A stretch of DNA of 64,000 nt from Nocardioides mangrovicus. GTDB lineage: Bacteria; Actinomycetota; Actinomycetes; Propionibacteriales; Nocardioidaceae. The stretch spans positions 640,908 through 704,907 of the forward strand of contig NZ_RDBE01000006.1 in the NCBI RefSeq assembly GCF_003674065.1. The letters are read 5' to 3'. Every line of letters begins with the position of its first letter. Position 1 is the stretch's first letter. Shown in pieces: positions 49,939 to 57,609 of the stretch. The position numbers and the translations under genes are program-made. Below the pieces are notes generated by a model. That model was not told where the DNA came from. It ran no database searches and worked only from the letters and a program-made list of their open reading frames with translations.

Positions 49939-51170
49939 CCACGCGCGAGGAGGCTGCCCGGCTGGACGCGGCGGGGCCGGCGACCGGCTGGCGCGAGCGG
50001 TTCGCGCTGCCCGAGGGCGTCGTCTACCTCGACGGCAACTCGCTGGGCGCGCTGCCCGTGGGCGTCGCGGACCGGCTGGTGCGCGTCGCCACGCACGAGT
50101 GGGGCCGCGACCTGATCACCTCCTGGAACCCCACGGCCGCCGGTGGCGACTGGATCTCCCTGGCCCGCCGCGTTGGGATGCGCATCGCGCCCCTGATCGG
50201 TGCTGCGCCGGGCGACGTCCACGTCGGCGACTCCACCTCGGTGAGCCTGTTCAAGACGATGGTGGCCGCGCTGCGGCTGCGACCGGGCCGGCGGGTGCTC
50301 GTGGTCGAGCCCTCCACCTTCCCCACCGACGGCTACGTGGCCGCCGGCGTCGCCCGGCTCACCGGGGCCGAGCTGCGCTGGTGCGACCCCGCCGACCCGG
50401 CCGCCTCGCTCGACGACGATGTGGCGCTGCTCTCGCTCACCCACGTCGATTTCCGCACCGGTGCGATGTACGACCTGCCGGGTCTGTCCGCCGCCGCCCA
50501 CGAGGCCGGCGCGCTGGTGCAGTGGGACCTGTGCCACTCCACCGGTGCCGTGCCGGTCGACCTCACCGCGGCCGGCGCCGACCTGGCCGTCGGCTGCAGC
50601 TACAAGTACCTCAACGGCGGGCCCGGCGCGCCGGCGTTCACCTGGGTCGCCCCGGCCCTGCAACCCGATCTCGACCAACCGGTGCAGGGCTGGATGGGCC
50701 ACGCCTCGCCCTTCGCGATGCAGCGCGACTACGAGCCGGCCGACGGCATGCGGCGGATGGCCTCCGGCACGCCGCCGGTGCTCGCGCTCTCGGCCCTCGA
50801 CGCCGCCCTGGACGCCTTCGACGGCGTCACCGTGGCTGACCTCCGAGCCGTCTCGCTCTCGCTCACCGACCTGTTCATACGGCTGGTCGCCGACCGGCTG
50901 CCCGACGTCGAGATCGTCACCCCGCGCGAGCACGAGCGGCGCGGCAGCCAGGTCTCGCTGCGCCACGCCGACGCGTACGGCATCGTGCAGGCGCTGATCG
51001 CGCGCGGCGTGGTGGGCGACTTCCGCGATCCCGACATCGCGCGGTTCGGTTTCGCGCCGCTCTACGTACGCCACGTCGACGTCCTCGACGCCGTCGACCA
51101 CCTGGTCGCGGTCCTCGAGGCCGGCGAGCACCGCGACCCGCGGTACGCGGTGCGGAGCACGGTCACGTAA
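49935..51170 (+). CDS. kynU: Kynureninase
   Basis: 411 aa, PLP-dependent enzyme that cleaves kynurenine to anthranilate and alanine. Motifs: VVYLDGNSLGALP near the start, SLTHVDFRTGAMYDLP, LVQWDLCHSTGAVPVDL, and the PLP-lysine segment GCSYKYLNGGPGAPAF. Length is typical. The GTG overlaps the stop of the sigma-like protein, so translation is coupled. No other tryptophan-degradation gene (tryptophan dioxygenase, formamidase) is nearby. Confidence 0.95.
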   Translation: MTTREEAARLDAAGPATGWRERFALPEGVVYLDGNSLGALPVGVADRLVRVATHEWGRDLITSWNPTAAGGDWISLARRVGMRIAPLIGAAPGDVHVGDSTSVSLFKTMVAALRLRPGRRVLVVEPSTFPTDGYVAAGVARLTGAELRWCDPADPAASLDDDVALLSLTHVDFRTGAMYDLPGLSAAAHEAGALVQWDLCHSTGAVPVDLTAAGADLAVGCSYKYLNGGPGAPAFTWVAPALQPDLDQPVQGWMGHASPFAMQRDYEPADGMRRMASGTPPVLALSALDAALDAFDGVTVADLRAVSLSLTDLFIRLVADRLPDVEIVTPREHERRGSQVSLRHADAYGIVQALIARGVVGDFRDPDIARFGFAPLYVRHVDVLDAVDHLVAVLEAGEHRDPRYAVRSTVT

Positions 51171-51267
51171 CGGCACCGACCGGTCACGTTTAGCCACCGG
51201 TGTGCGGTGGTACACCCCTCGGACGACGTCACCTCACGGGGAGGGGACGCGAACGCAAGGGGTGCAC

Positions 51268-51687
51268 ATGATCACCAAGAGGATCCTCGCTGTCATCGGC
51301 GCGGTCACTCTGGCCGGGAGCCTCGCCGCCGGTCCGGCACAGGCGGCTTCCGACAACGGCGCACGCAAGAAGGCCCACACCCACGTGGGCGTCAGCGTGG
51401 TCAAGGACGCGACGTACGGCTGGGACATCCAGGTCTCGCTCAAGCGCAGGGGCGCCCCCTACGCGGGCAAGGTGCTGATCGTGCAGTCGAAGGTGAACGG
51501 CAAGTGGAAGAAGGTGCGCTCCAGCGCCATCCGCACCGACGCCAACGGTGCCGCGGCCTACCCGGCGGGCATCTGCGTGCACAAGGTCTACGGCCGGGCC
51601 TACAACCCGGTCCTGCGGGTGCACTTCAACGGCGACCGCAACTCGGCCGAGGGCAACTCGCGCAAGTTCCGCGCGCCCTGCCGTTGA
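51268..51687 (+). CDS. Small secreted beta-domain protein
   Basis: 139 aa. Signal peptide MITKRILAVIGAVTLAGSLAAGPAQAAS with a cleavage site near AQA-AS. The mature ~110 residues are basic and beta-rich (WDIQVSLKRRGAPYAGKVLIVQSKVNG, AIRTDANGAAAYPAG, LRVHFNGDRNSAEGNSRKF), an Ig-like fold by appearance. A paralogue lies at 57142. AAGGGG 5 nt upstream of the ATG. Surface or matrix role likely; ligand unknown. Confidence 0.78.
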   Translation: MITKRILAVIGAVTLAGSLAAGPAQAASDNGARKKAHTHVGVSVVKDATYGWDIQVSLKRRGAPYAGKVLIVQSKVNGKWKKVRSSAIRTDANGAAAYPAGICVHKVYGRAYNPVLRVHFNGDRNSAEGNSRKFRAPCR

Positions 51688-51717
51688 CCTGCCGCTGACC
51701 TGGCGTTGATCACACGC

Positions 51718-51758
51718 ACGAACGCCGCCGTCCCCCTCGGGGGGGCGGCGGCGTTCGT
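51718..51758. terminator. Strong bidirectional terminator between convergent genes
   Basis: ACGAACGCCGCCG (51718-51730) pairs perfectly with CGGCGGCGTTCGT (51746-51758), with a C/G-rich inner part (CCCCC / GGGGG) extending the stem. It lies between the secreted-protein gene and sucD, which converge, so it can stop transcription from both sides. Confidence 0.85.
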
Positions 51759-51768
51759 CGTCTCGTGC

Positions 51769-52650
51769 CTACAGGCCCGCGAGGATCTCGCGCATGAGGG
51801 CGGCGGTCTCGCTCGGCGTCTTGCCGACCTTGACCCCGGCCGCCTCGAGCGCCTCCTTCTTGGCCTGCGCGGTGCCCGAAGAGCCGGATACGATGGCGCC
51901 GGCGTGGCCCATCGTCTTGCCCTCGGGCGCGGTGAACCCGGCCACGTAGCCGACGACCGGCTTGGTGACGTGCTCCTTGATGTAGGCCGCCGCACGCTCC
52001 TCGGCGTCGCCGCCGATCTCGCCGATCATGACGATCGCCTGCGTGTCCGGGTCGGCCTCGAACGCCTCGAGGGCGTCGATGTGGGTGGTGCCGATGATCG
52101 GGTCGCCGCCGATGCCGATGGCCGTGGAGAAGCCGTGGTCCTTCAGCTCGTACATCATCTGGTAGGTCAGCGTGCCGGACTTCGAGACCAGCCCGATCGG
52201 GCCCTTGCCGGCGATGGTGTGCGGCGTGATGCCGGCCAGCGACTCCTCGGGCGTGATGATGCCCGGGCAGTTCGGCCCGATCATGCGGGTGGTCTTGCCC
52301 TGCAGGTAGCTCCACACCTCGGCGGTGTCCTGCACCGGCACGCCCTCGGTGATGACGACGAGCAGGCCGATCCCGGCGTCGATCGCCTCGATGCAGGCGT
52401 CCTTGGTGAAGGCGGGGGGCACGAAGACGACCGACACGTCGGCGCCGGTCTCCTTCATCGCCTCCTCGACGCTGCCGAAGACCGGCAGCTCCTGGCCACC
52501 CAGCTCGACGCTGGTGCCCGCCTTGCGGGCGTTGACGCCGCCGACGATGTTGGTGCCGGCGTCGAGCATGAGGGTGGTGTGCTTGGAGCCCATCCCACCG
52601 GTCATGCCCTGGACGATGACCTTGCTGTCCTTGGTCAGGTAGATCGACAT
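51769..52650 (-). CDS. sucD: Succinyl-CoA synthetase alpha subunit
   Basis: 293 aa. CoA-binding Rossmann domain ([20 protein letters not shown]) and the ligase domain with the phosphohistidine segment [27 protein letters not shown] and [22 protein letters not shown] are also diagnostic. Forms a heterodimer with SucC and makes ATP or GTP from succinyl-CoA. Starts 10 bp after sucC. Confidence 0.97.
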   Translation of the reverse strand: MSIYLTKDSKVIVQGMTGGMGSKHTTLMLDAGTNIVGGVNARKAGTSVELGGQELPVFGSVEEAMKETGADVSVVFVPPAFTKDACIEAIDAGIGLLVVITEGVPVQDTAEVWSYLQGKTTRMIGPNCPGIITPEESLAGITPHTIAGKGPIGLVSKSGTLTYQMMYELKDHGFSTAIGIGGDPIIGTTHIDALEAFEADPDTQAIVMIGEIGGDAEERAAAYIKEHVTKPVVGYVAGFTAPEGKTMGHAGAIVSGSSGTAQAKKEALEAAGVKVGKTPSETAALMREILAGL

Positions 52651-52660
52651 CGCTGTCCCC

Positions 52661-53830
52661 TTACTTCGCAGCGCCGGCGAGCTCGGCGGCCTTGTCGGCC
52701 GCGCCGTCCATGGTCGGGACCTGCGTCACGAGCGGGTGGTTCAGCTCGTCGAGGATCGCCCGGCCCTTGTCGACGTTGTTGCCGTCGAGCCGCACGACCA
52801 GCGGCTTGGTGGCCTGGTCGCCCAGGATCTCCAGCGCGCCCTTGATGCCGTTGGCCACCTCGTCGCAGGCGGTGATGCCGCCGAAGACGTTGACGAAGAC
52901 CGACTTCACCTGGTCGTCGCCGAGGATGACGTCGAGACCGTCGGCCATCACCTGCGCGTTCGCGCCGCCGCCGATGTCGAGGAAGTTGGCCGGCTTGACG
53001 CCGCCGTGGTCCTCACCGGCGTAGGCGACGACGTCGAGGGTGCTCATCACCAGGCCCGCGCCGTTGCCGATGATGCCGACCTCGCCGTCGAGCTTGACGT
53101 AGTTCAGCCCCTTCGCCTTGGCCTTGGCCTCCAGCGGGTCGGCCGCGCTCTTGTCCTCGAACTTCGCGTGGTCCTCGTGGCGGAAGTCGGCGTTGTCGTC
53201 GAGGCTCACCTTGCCGTCGAGCGCCTCGAGCTTGTCGCCCTCCAGCCGCGCCAGCGGGTTGACCTCCACCAAGGTGGCGTCCTCCTCGACGAACGTCGCG
53301 TAGAGCGCCTTGACCATGGCGATCGCCTGGTCGCGCAGCTCGGCCGGGAAGCCGGCCTCGTCGACGATCTCGGCCGCCTTGGCGTCGTCGACGCCGGCGC
53401 CGGGGTCGACCGGGATCTGCTTGACCGCGTCGGGGTTGGTCTTCGCGACCTCCTCGATCTCGACGCCGCCCTCGACGCTGGCGATGCACAGGTAGGAGCG
53501 GTGCGAGCGGTCGAGCAGGAAGGAGAAGTAGTACTCCTCCACCGGCGGCGTGGCCGGGGTGATGAGCACCCGGTGCACCGTCAGCCCCTTGATCTGCATG
53601 CCGAGGATGGCCGAGGCGTGCTCGAAGGCCTCGTCGGGCGAGGTGGCCAGCTTGACGCCGCCCGCCTTCCCGCGACCTCCGGCCTTGACCTGCGCCTTGA
53701 CGACGACCGTGCCGCCGATCTCCTCGGCCGCCGACCGGGCCTCCTCGGCGGTCTCGACGACCTTGCCGAGGGTGGTGGCGACTCCGTGCGCGGCGAAGAG
53801 CTCCTTCGCCTGGTACTCCATCAGGTCCAC
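52661..53830 (-). CDS. sucC: Succinyl-CoA synthetase beta subunit (ADP-forming type)
   Basis: 389 aa. ATP-grasp domain ([35 protein letters not shown]) and ligase domain ([60 protein letters not shown]). GTG at 53830 (AAAGGTGAG upstream) gives the usual V-D-L-M-E-Y start; ATG at 53821 is the alternative. sucCD operon on the minus strand, ended by the hairpin at 51718. Confidence 0.96.
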   Translation of the reverse strand: MDLMEYQAKELFAAHGVATTLGKVVETAEEARSAAEEIGGTVVVKAQVKAGGRGKAGGVKLATSPDEAFEHASAILGMQIKGLTVHRVLITPATPPVEEYYFSFLLDRSHRSYLCIASVEGGVEIEEVAKTNPDAVKQIPVDPGAGVDDAKAAEIVDEAGFPAELRDQAIAMVKALYATFVEEDATLVEVNPLARLEGDKLEALDGKVSLDDNADFRHEDHAKFEDKSAADPLEAKAKAKGLNYVKLDGEVGIIGNGAGLVMSTLDVVAYAGEDHGGVKPANFLDIGGGANAQVMADGLDVILGDDQVKSVFVNVFGGITACDEVANGIKGALEILGDQATKPLVVRLDGNNVDKGRAILDELNHPLVTQVPTMDGAADKAAELAGAAK

Positions 53831-53918
53831 TGACTCACCTTTCGCAGACGTCGAGGCGACCCTAGACCCGGCTCCGGACGCGCTGACCACGGGTTCCGCG
53901 TGACCGCGGACACACTCG

Positions 53919-53945
53919 CTCGTTGTACTGCTCGGTAACAACGAG
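53919..53945 (+). promoter_or_regulatory. Inverted repeat upstream of X-Pro peptidase-like gene
   Basis: CTCGTTGT (53919-53926) and ACAACGAG (53938-53945) are perfect 8-bp arms around 11 bases, ending 2 bp before the AAGGAG ribosome-binding site. It could be an operator or a leader hairpin affecting translation. Confidence 0.5.
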
Positions 53946-53958
53946 ACAAGGAGCCCTC

Positions 53959-55680
53959 GTGAAGCGCACCGCCCTGCTCGTCAGCCTCGGTCTGGCCTGC
54001 GCCACCCTCATGGCCGCCCCGGCGCACGCGACCGACCAGGCCTACACCGTCACCGCGGTCAGCATCCCGGTGAAGGTCGGCCCGAACGGCGACCAGTCCT
54101 GCACCGTGGACGCCGACCTGTACCGGCCGGCCGACGCCACCGCGTCGCACCCCGACGCCGCGATCCTCACCACGAACGGCTTCGGCGGCAGCAAGGACGA
54201 CACCAGCACCGCCGGCATCGGCACCTCCTTCGCCAAGGCTGGATACGTGGTGCTCAGCTACTCCGGGCTCGGCTTCGGGGCGACCACCTGCAAGATCAGC
54301 CTCGACGACCCCGACTACGACGGCCGCGCCGGCTCGCAGCTGGTGACCTACCTGGCCGGGTTGGACTACGTCGCCACCAACGCACCGGGCGACCCGAAGG
54401 TGGGCATGGTCGGCGGCTCCTACGGCGGCCAGATCCAGTACGCCGTCGCCTCCCAGGACAAGCGCGTCGACGCGATCATCCCGATCATCACCTGGAACGA
54501 CCTGTCGTACTCGCTGGCCCCGAACAACGCCACCACCACGCGCGGCGTGAGCTACGCGGTGCCCGGTGTCGCCAAGCGCGAGTGGGTCGACCTGTTCTTC
54601 GCCGACGGCATCGCCTCCGGCGTGCAGAACGTCACCGTCGCCCACGACCCCGAGACGCTGGTGGGCTGCCCCAACTTCACCGACGCGGCGTGCACCGCGG
54701 TGCTCGCGCTCAACGCCACCGGCGCCCCGAACGCCCAGGCGCTGGCGCTGACCCGGCACGCGTCGGTCTCCTCCTACGCCTCGAAGGTGACCGCGCCGAC
54801 CCTGCTCGTGCAGGGCGAGAAGGACACGCTGTTCAACCTGCAGGAGGCGGTGGCCACCTACCACCAGCTGCGGGCCGCCCACACCCCGGTGCGCATGGTG
54901 TGGCAGTCCTGGGGCCACTCCGACGGCACCCCGGCACCGGGCGAGCTCGACCTGACCGCCGGGCTCCAGCACTCCTACCTCGGCACCCGGTTCCTGAACT
55001 GGATGAACCACTACGTCCGCGGCGACTCCTCCGCGCCCGTCGGCCCCCAGTTCAGCTACTTCCGGCCGTGGGTCTCCTACGCCGGCACCGACGTCGCGAA
55101 GGCGTACGCCACCGCGAGCAGCTTCAGCGAGAGCCCGACCGCGCGGCTGTGGCTGAGCGGCACCTCCGCCCTGGTCGCCTCGCGCTCCTCGGTCGCCCCG
55201 GGGGCCGCGACCTACGCCAACGCCGGACCCGTGCCGACGTCGTACTCGGAGACGTCGGGGGTGGAGGGCAGCCTGGTGAATCTGCCGGCCACCGACGGCG
55301 CGGGCAGCTTCGTCTCCTTCACCACCGCGCCGCTGACCAAGGACGCCGACCTGGTGGGCTCACCGCAGGCGACACTGCACCTCTCGGCGCCGGCAGTGCT
55401 GTTCGCGAAGCTCTACGACGTGGCACCCGACGGCACCCAGACGCTGCAGAACCGGCTGATCTCGCCGGTGCGGGTCACCGACGTCTCGCACCCGGTGCAC
55501 ATCGCGCTGCCGGGGGTGGTCCAGCGGTTCGCGGCCGGCCACCAGCTGCGGCTGGTCGTCGCCGCCAGCGACGCGGCGTACGGCGGGAACCTGGTGCCGG
55601 TCGTGCAGACGGTCTCCACCAGCCGTACGGCGCCGAGCTACCTCGACCTGCCGCTGACCTCCTCGCTCTCGCTGGGGTGA
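53959..55680 (+). CDS. Secreted CocE/X-Pro dipeptidyl-peptidase-type serine hydrolase
   Basis: 573 aa. Signal peptide ([25 protein letters not shown]). Alpha/beta hydrolase domain with nucleophile elbow GGSYGGQ (Ser at about residue 156), candidate acid near [15 protein letters not shown] and candidate His in QSWGHSDGT, then a beta-sandwich X-Pro/CocE C-terminal domain (~380-570). GTG at 53959 with AAGGAG 5 nt upstream. Probably cleaves acyl or peptide bonds outside the cell; true substrate unclear, since CocE-type enzymes range from esterases to dipeptidyl-peptidases. Confidence 0.87.
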   Translation: MKRTALLVSLGLACATLMAAPAHATDQAYTVTAVSIPVKVGPNGDQSCTVDADLYRPADATASHPDAAILTTNGFGGSKDDTSTAGIGTSFAKAGYVVLSYSGLGFGATTCKISLDDPDYDGRAGSQLVTYLAGLDYVATNAPGDPKVGMVGGSYGGQIQYAVASQDKRVDAIIPIITWNDLSYSLAPNNATTTRGVSYAVPGVAKREWVDLFFADGIASGVQNVTVAHDPETLVGCPNFTDAACTAVLALNATGAPNAQALALTRHASVSSYASKVTAPTLLVQGEKDTLFNLQEAVATYHQLRAAHTPVRMVWQSWGHSDGTPAPGELDLTAGLQHSYLGTRFLNWMNHYVRGDSSAPVGPQFSYFRPWVSYAGTDVAKAYATASSFSESPTARLWLSGTSALVASRSSVAPGAATYANAGPVPTSYSETSGVEGSLVNLPATDGAGSFVSFTTAPLTKDADLVGSPQATLHLSAPAVLFAKLYDVAPDGTQTLQNRLISPVRVTDVSHPVHIALPGVVQRFAAGHQLRLVVAASDAAYGGNLVPVVQTVSTSRTAPSYLDLPLTSSLSLG

Positions 55681-55897
55681 GCCGGCAGGCAGCGGTATAG
55701 ACGGCTTGGCGGAGCCTCGCCGACCGTTCGCGGGGGCCGCTCCCCCGGTCTGGTCAGGGCCTTCGGGACCGGGCCGGAGGACCTCGATCGGCCCCACCCG
55801 AAGGGCGGTCTCGGCGGTTGCCAGGTTCGGTTTCGCCACTGTTCACCCTTCCGTTACTGTGGCGCCCGGCATCGGGAGCCAACTCGTAGGGACTGGT

Positions 55898-56809
55898 ATG
55901 AGCAACCACCGAGCGAACCGCCGCACGCCAGTGCGCAGCACGGTTCCGACCACTGCCCAAACCCCGGGCAGGCGGGCCGCGGGCGGTCGCCGACGGGCGG
56001 CCGGGAAGCCCGGATCCGTCGCCGGTCCGCTGGCCGGGCGCGCCCTGGGCGCGCTGCCGATGATCCCCACCATCACCGGCGCCGTCGCGGTCACCGTCGC
56101 GGCCGGCGGCACCGTCGCGGCCGGGCCGGGTCAGGCCGCGGCCGACGACGTCGTCACCGCCAGCGGGCACCAGCAGAACGGCACCGACGCCGGCATCGAC
56201 ACCACGCGCCACAGCCGCAGCAGCCGCCGCAGCAGCGACGTCAACGCCGACCGCCGGGTGACGCTGTCCCGCGACTCCGAGCGCGACGCGCGCGGCGACG
56301 CCGCCGGCAGGCGGGTGCAGAGCGCGCTGGACACCCAGGCCACCCAGCGCAACGCGGCACTGACCAACCTGGCCCGCTCGGCGGAGAAGCAGGCCGGGAT
56401 CATCAAGGCCAACATGTGGCACCTGCCCACCGAGGGCTACCACCTCACCGCCCGCTTCGGCAGCGCCGGCGGCCTGTGGGCGAACAACCACACCGGCCTG
56501 GACTTCGCCGCCCCCACGGGCACGCCGATCTACGCGGTGGCCAACGGCGTCATCACCTCCACCGGCTTCGACGGCTCCTACGGCAACAAGACCGTCGAGA
56601 CCCTCGATGACGGCACCGAGATCTGGTACGCCCACCAGTCGGCCATCGACGTCACCGTCGGCGAGCAGGTCACCGGCGGCGAGACCATCGGCGCCATCGG
56701 CTCGACCGGCAACACCACCGGTCCCCACGTGCACATCGAGGTCCGCCCCGGCGGCGGCGACCCCGTGGATCCGTTCACCGCGATGGTCTACCACGGTCTG
56801 CACCCGTAG
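55898..56809 (+). CDS. M23 family metallopeptidase (peptidoglycan hydrolase)
   Basis: 303 aa. A basic N-terminus is followed by a hydrophobic segment around residues 48-75 (LPMIPTITGAVAVTVAAGGTVAAG), acting as signal or anchor, then a coiled, charged stretch (~95-160). The C-terminal LytM/M23 domain has zinc ligands in NNHTGLDFAAPTG (H-x3-D) and HVHIEV (H-x-H). It likely cleaves peptidoglycan cross-bridges. Its last ~30 bp form one arm of a large inverted repeat that includes the stop codon. Confidence 0.9.
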   Translation: MSNHRANRRTPVRSTVPTTAQTPGRRAAGGRRRAAGKPGSVAGPLAGRALGALPMIPTITGAVAVTVAAGGTVAAGPGQAAADDVVTASGHQQNGTDAGIDTTRHSRSSRRSSDVNADRRVTLSRDSERDARGDAAGRRVQSALDTQATQRNAALTNLARSAEKQAGIIKANMWHLPTEGYHLTARFGSAGGLWANNHTGLDFAAPTGTPIYAVANGVITSTGFDGSYGNKTVETLDDGTEIWYAHQSAIDVTVGEQVTGGETIGAIGSTGNTTGPHVHIEVRPGGGDPVDPFTAMVYHGLHP

Positions 56810-56851
56810 CTCGCGCAGCGAGCTAGGGGTGCAGCCGTGGCAGACCATCGC
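56780..56851. terminator. 35-bp near-perfect inverted repeat spanning the M23 stop codon
   Basis: The end of the M23 coding sequence (from GCGATGGTCT at 56780) is mirrored after the stop by ...AGACCATCGC ending at 56851, around the loop GCA (56815-56817). Over ~35 bp there are two mismatches and one missing base by my count. The stop codon TAG is within the stem. It should form a very stable RNA hairpin and is the likely terminator. Confidence 0.75.
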
Positions 56852-56856
56852 AGGAG

Positions 56857-56933
56857 CCGAGACGTCGCATCTCGATGTCTCTGCTTGCCGCGCGAAGCGC
56901 GCACGTCATAGACGTCGGGATGCGACGTCTCGG
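56857..56933. repeat. Second long inverted repeat (23-bp arms)
   Basis: CCGAGACGTCGCAT (56857-56870) pairs with ATGCGACGTCTCGG (56920-56933); the arms continue inward imperfectly (CTCGATGTC with GACGTCGGG). The 31-base loop contains its own GCGCG-AAG-CGCGC hairpin. It follows the M23 terminator hairpin by only 5 bp. Confidence 0.75.
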
Positions 56934-57016
56934 CGAGACCACCACCCACCGCCACAAGCCCCGCCACCGCAGCAACAACGGGTCGGCCTGAAACCCCGGG
57001 CACGGCGCACCGACGA

Positions 57017-57100
57017 CAACGCGACGCCTCACCGCCGCACACCGACGGCAACGCGACGCCTCACCGCCCCAGACACGCAGGAACCCGACGCCTCACCGGC
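57017..57100. repeat. Three spaced copies of a ~20-bp motif in intergenic DNA
   Basis: CAACGCGACGCCTCACCGCC is exact at 57017-57036 and 57049-57068, with a related GAACCCGACGCCTCACCGGC at 57081-57100: a constant period of 32 bp. It lies in the 332-bp gene-free gap 56810-57141, which otherwise holds the two long hairpins and the promoter of the next gene. Regularly spaced protein-binding sites are one reading. Confidence 0.7.
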
Positions 57101-57141
57101 CCCGGCGTTTGTCCGGGCCCCGGCCGGGTAGGAACCCTCCC

Positions 57142-57576
57142 ATGGCTCTTCGTCCTGCTCGGAGTGCGAGCGCACTCGTCTCGGTCCTGATCTCCCTCGC
57201 CCTGCTCGGGCTCGGCCTCGCCGCACCGGCCACCGCCGCCTCTCCCGACGCGGCCCGGGCCAAGGCGCCCTCGCACCTACGGCTGGTCTCCAAGGTCTAC
57301 GACCCGGACTCGGTGTACTCCGGCGTCACCATCTACGACGTGACCTTCCTGCTCAAGCGCAAGGGCCACGCCTACGCGAACAAGCGGGTCTGCCTCTACG
57401 TCAAGCTCGGCAAGCACGGCCTGCTGCGCGGTGAGTGCCACCGCACCGACGCCGCCGGCCACGCGGTGCTCCACCTCGGCGGAAGCGGCAAGTCGGTCTA
57501 CTACATCAAGTTCAAGGGCGACCGGAAGACCAAGGGCACCTCGAAGAAGGTCATCATCCACGGCCACAAGATCTAG
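57142..57576 (+). CDS. Small secreted beta-domain protein (paralogue of 51268 gene)
   Basis: 144 aa. Signal peptide to about residue 33 (LVSVLISLALLGLGLAAPATAAS). The mature part parallels the protein at 51268: IYDVTFLLKRKGHAYANKRV, RTDAAGHAVLHLGGSGK, YIKFKGDRKTKGTSKK. Two cysteines (in RVCLYV and GECHRT) could pair. Very basic; likely binds cell-wall polymers or a polyanion (inference). Confidence 0.78.
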   Translation: MALRPARSASALVSVLISLALLGLGLAAPATAASPDAARAKAPSHLRLVSKVYDPDSVYSGVTIYDVTFLLKRKGHAYANKRVCLYVKLGKHGLLRGECHRTDAAGHAVLHLGGSGKSVYYIKFKGDRKTKGTSKKVIIHGHKI

Positions 57577-57609
57577 GCCCGCCGGAGAGGCTGCCGCTGC
57601 CTACAGCAG

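Noticed and set aside
55681..55897. Possible cyclic-di-AMP (ydaO) riboswitch before the M23 gene, as often seen in actinobacteria
   Set aside because: The conserved sequence blocks of that riboswitch are not present; only generic GC-rich hairpins are visible.
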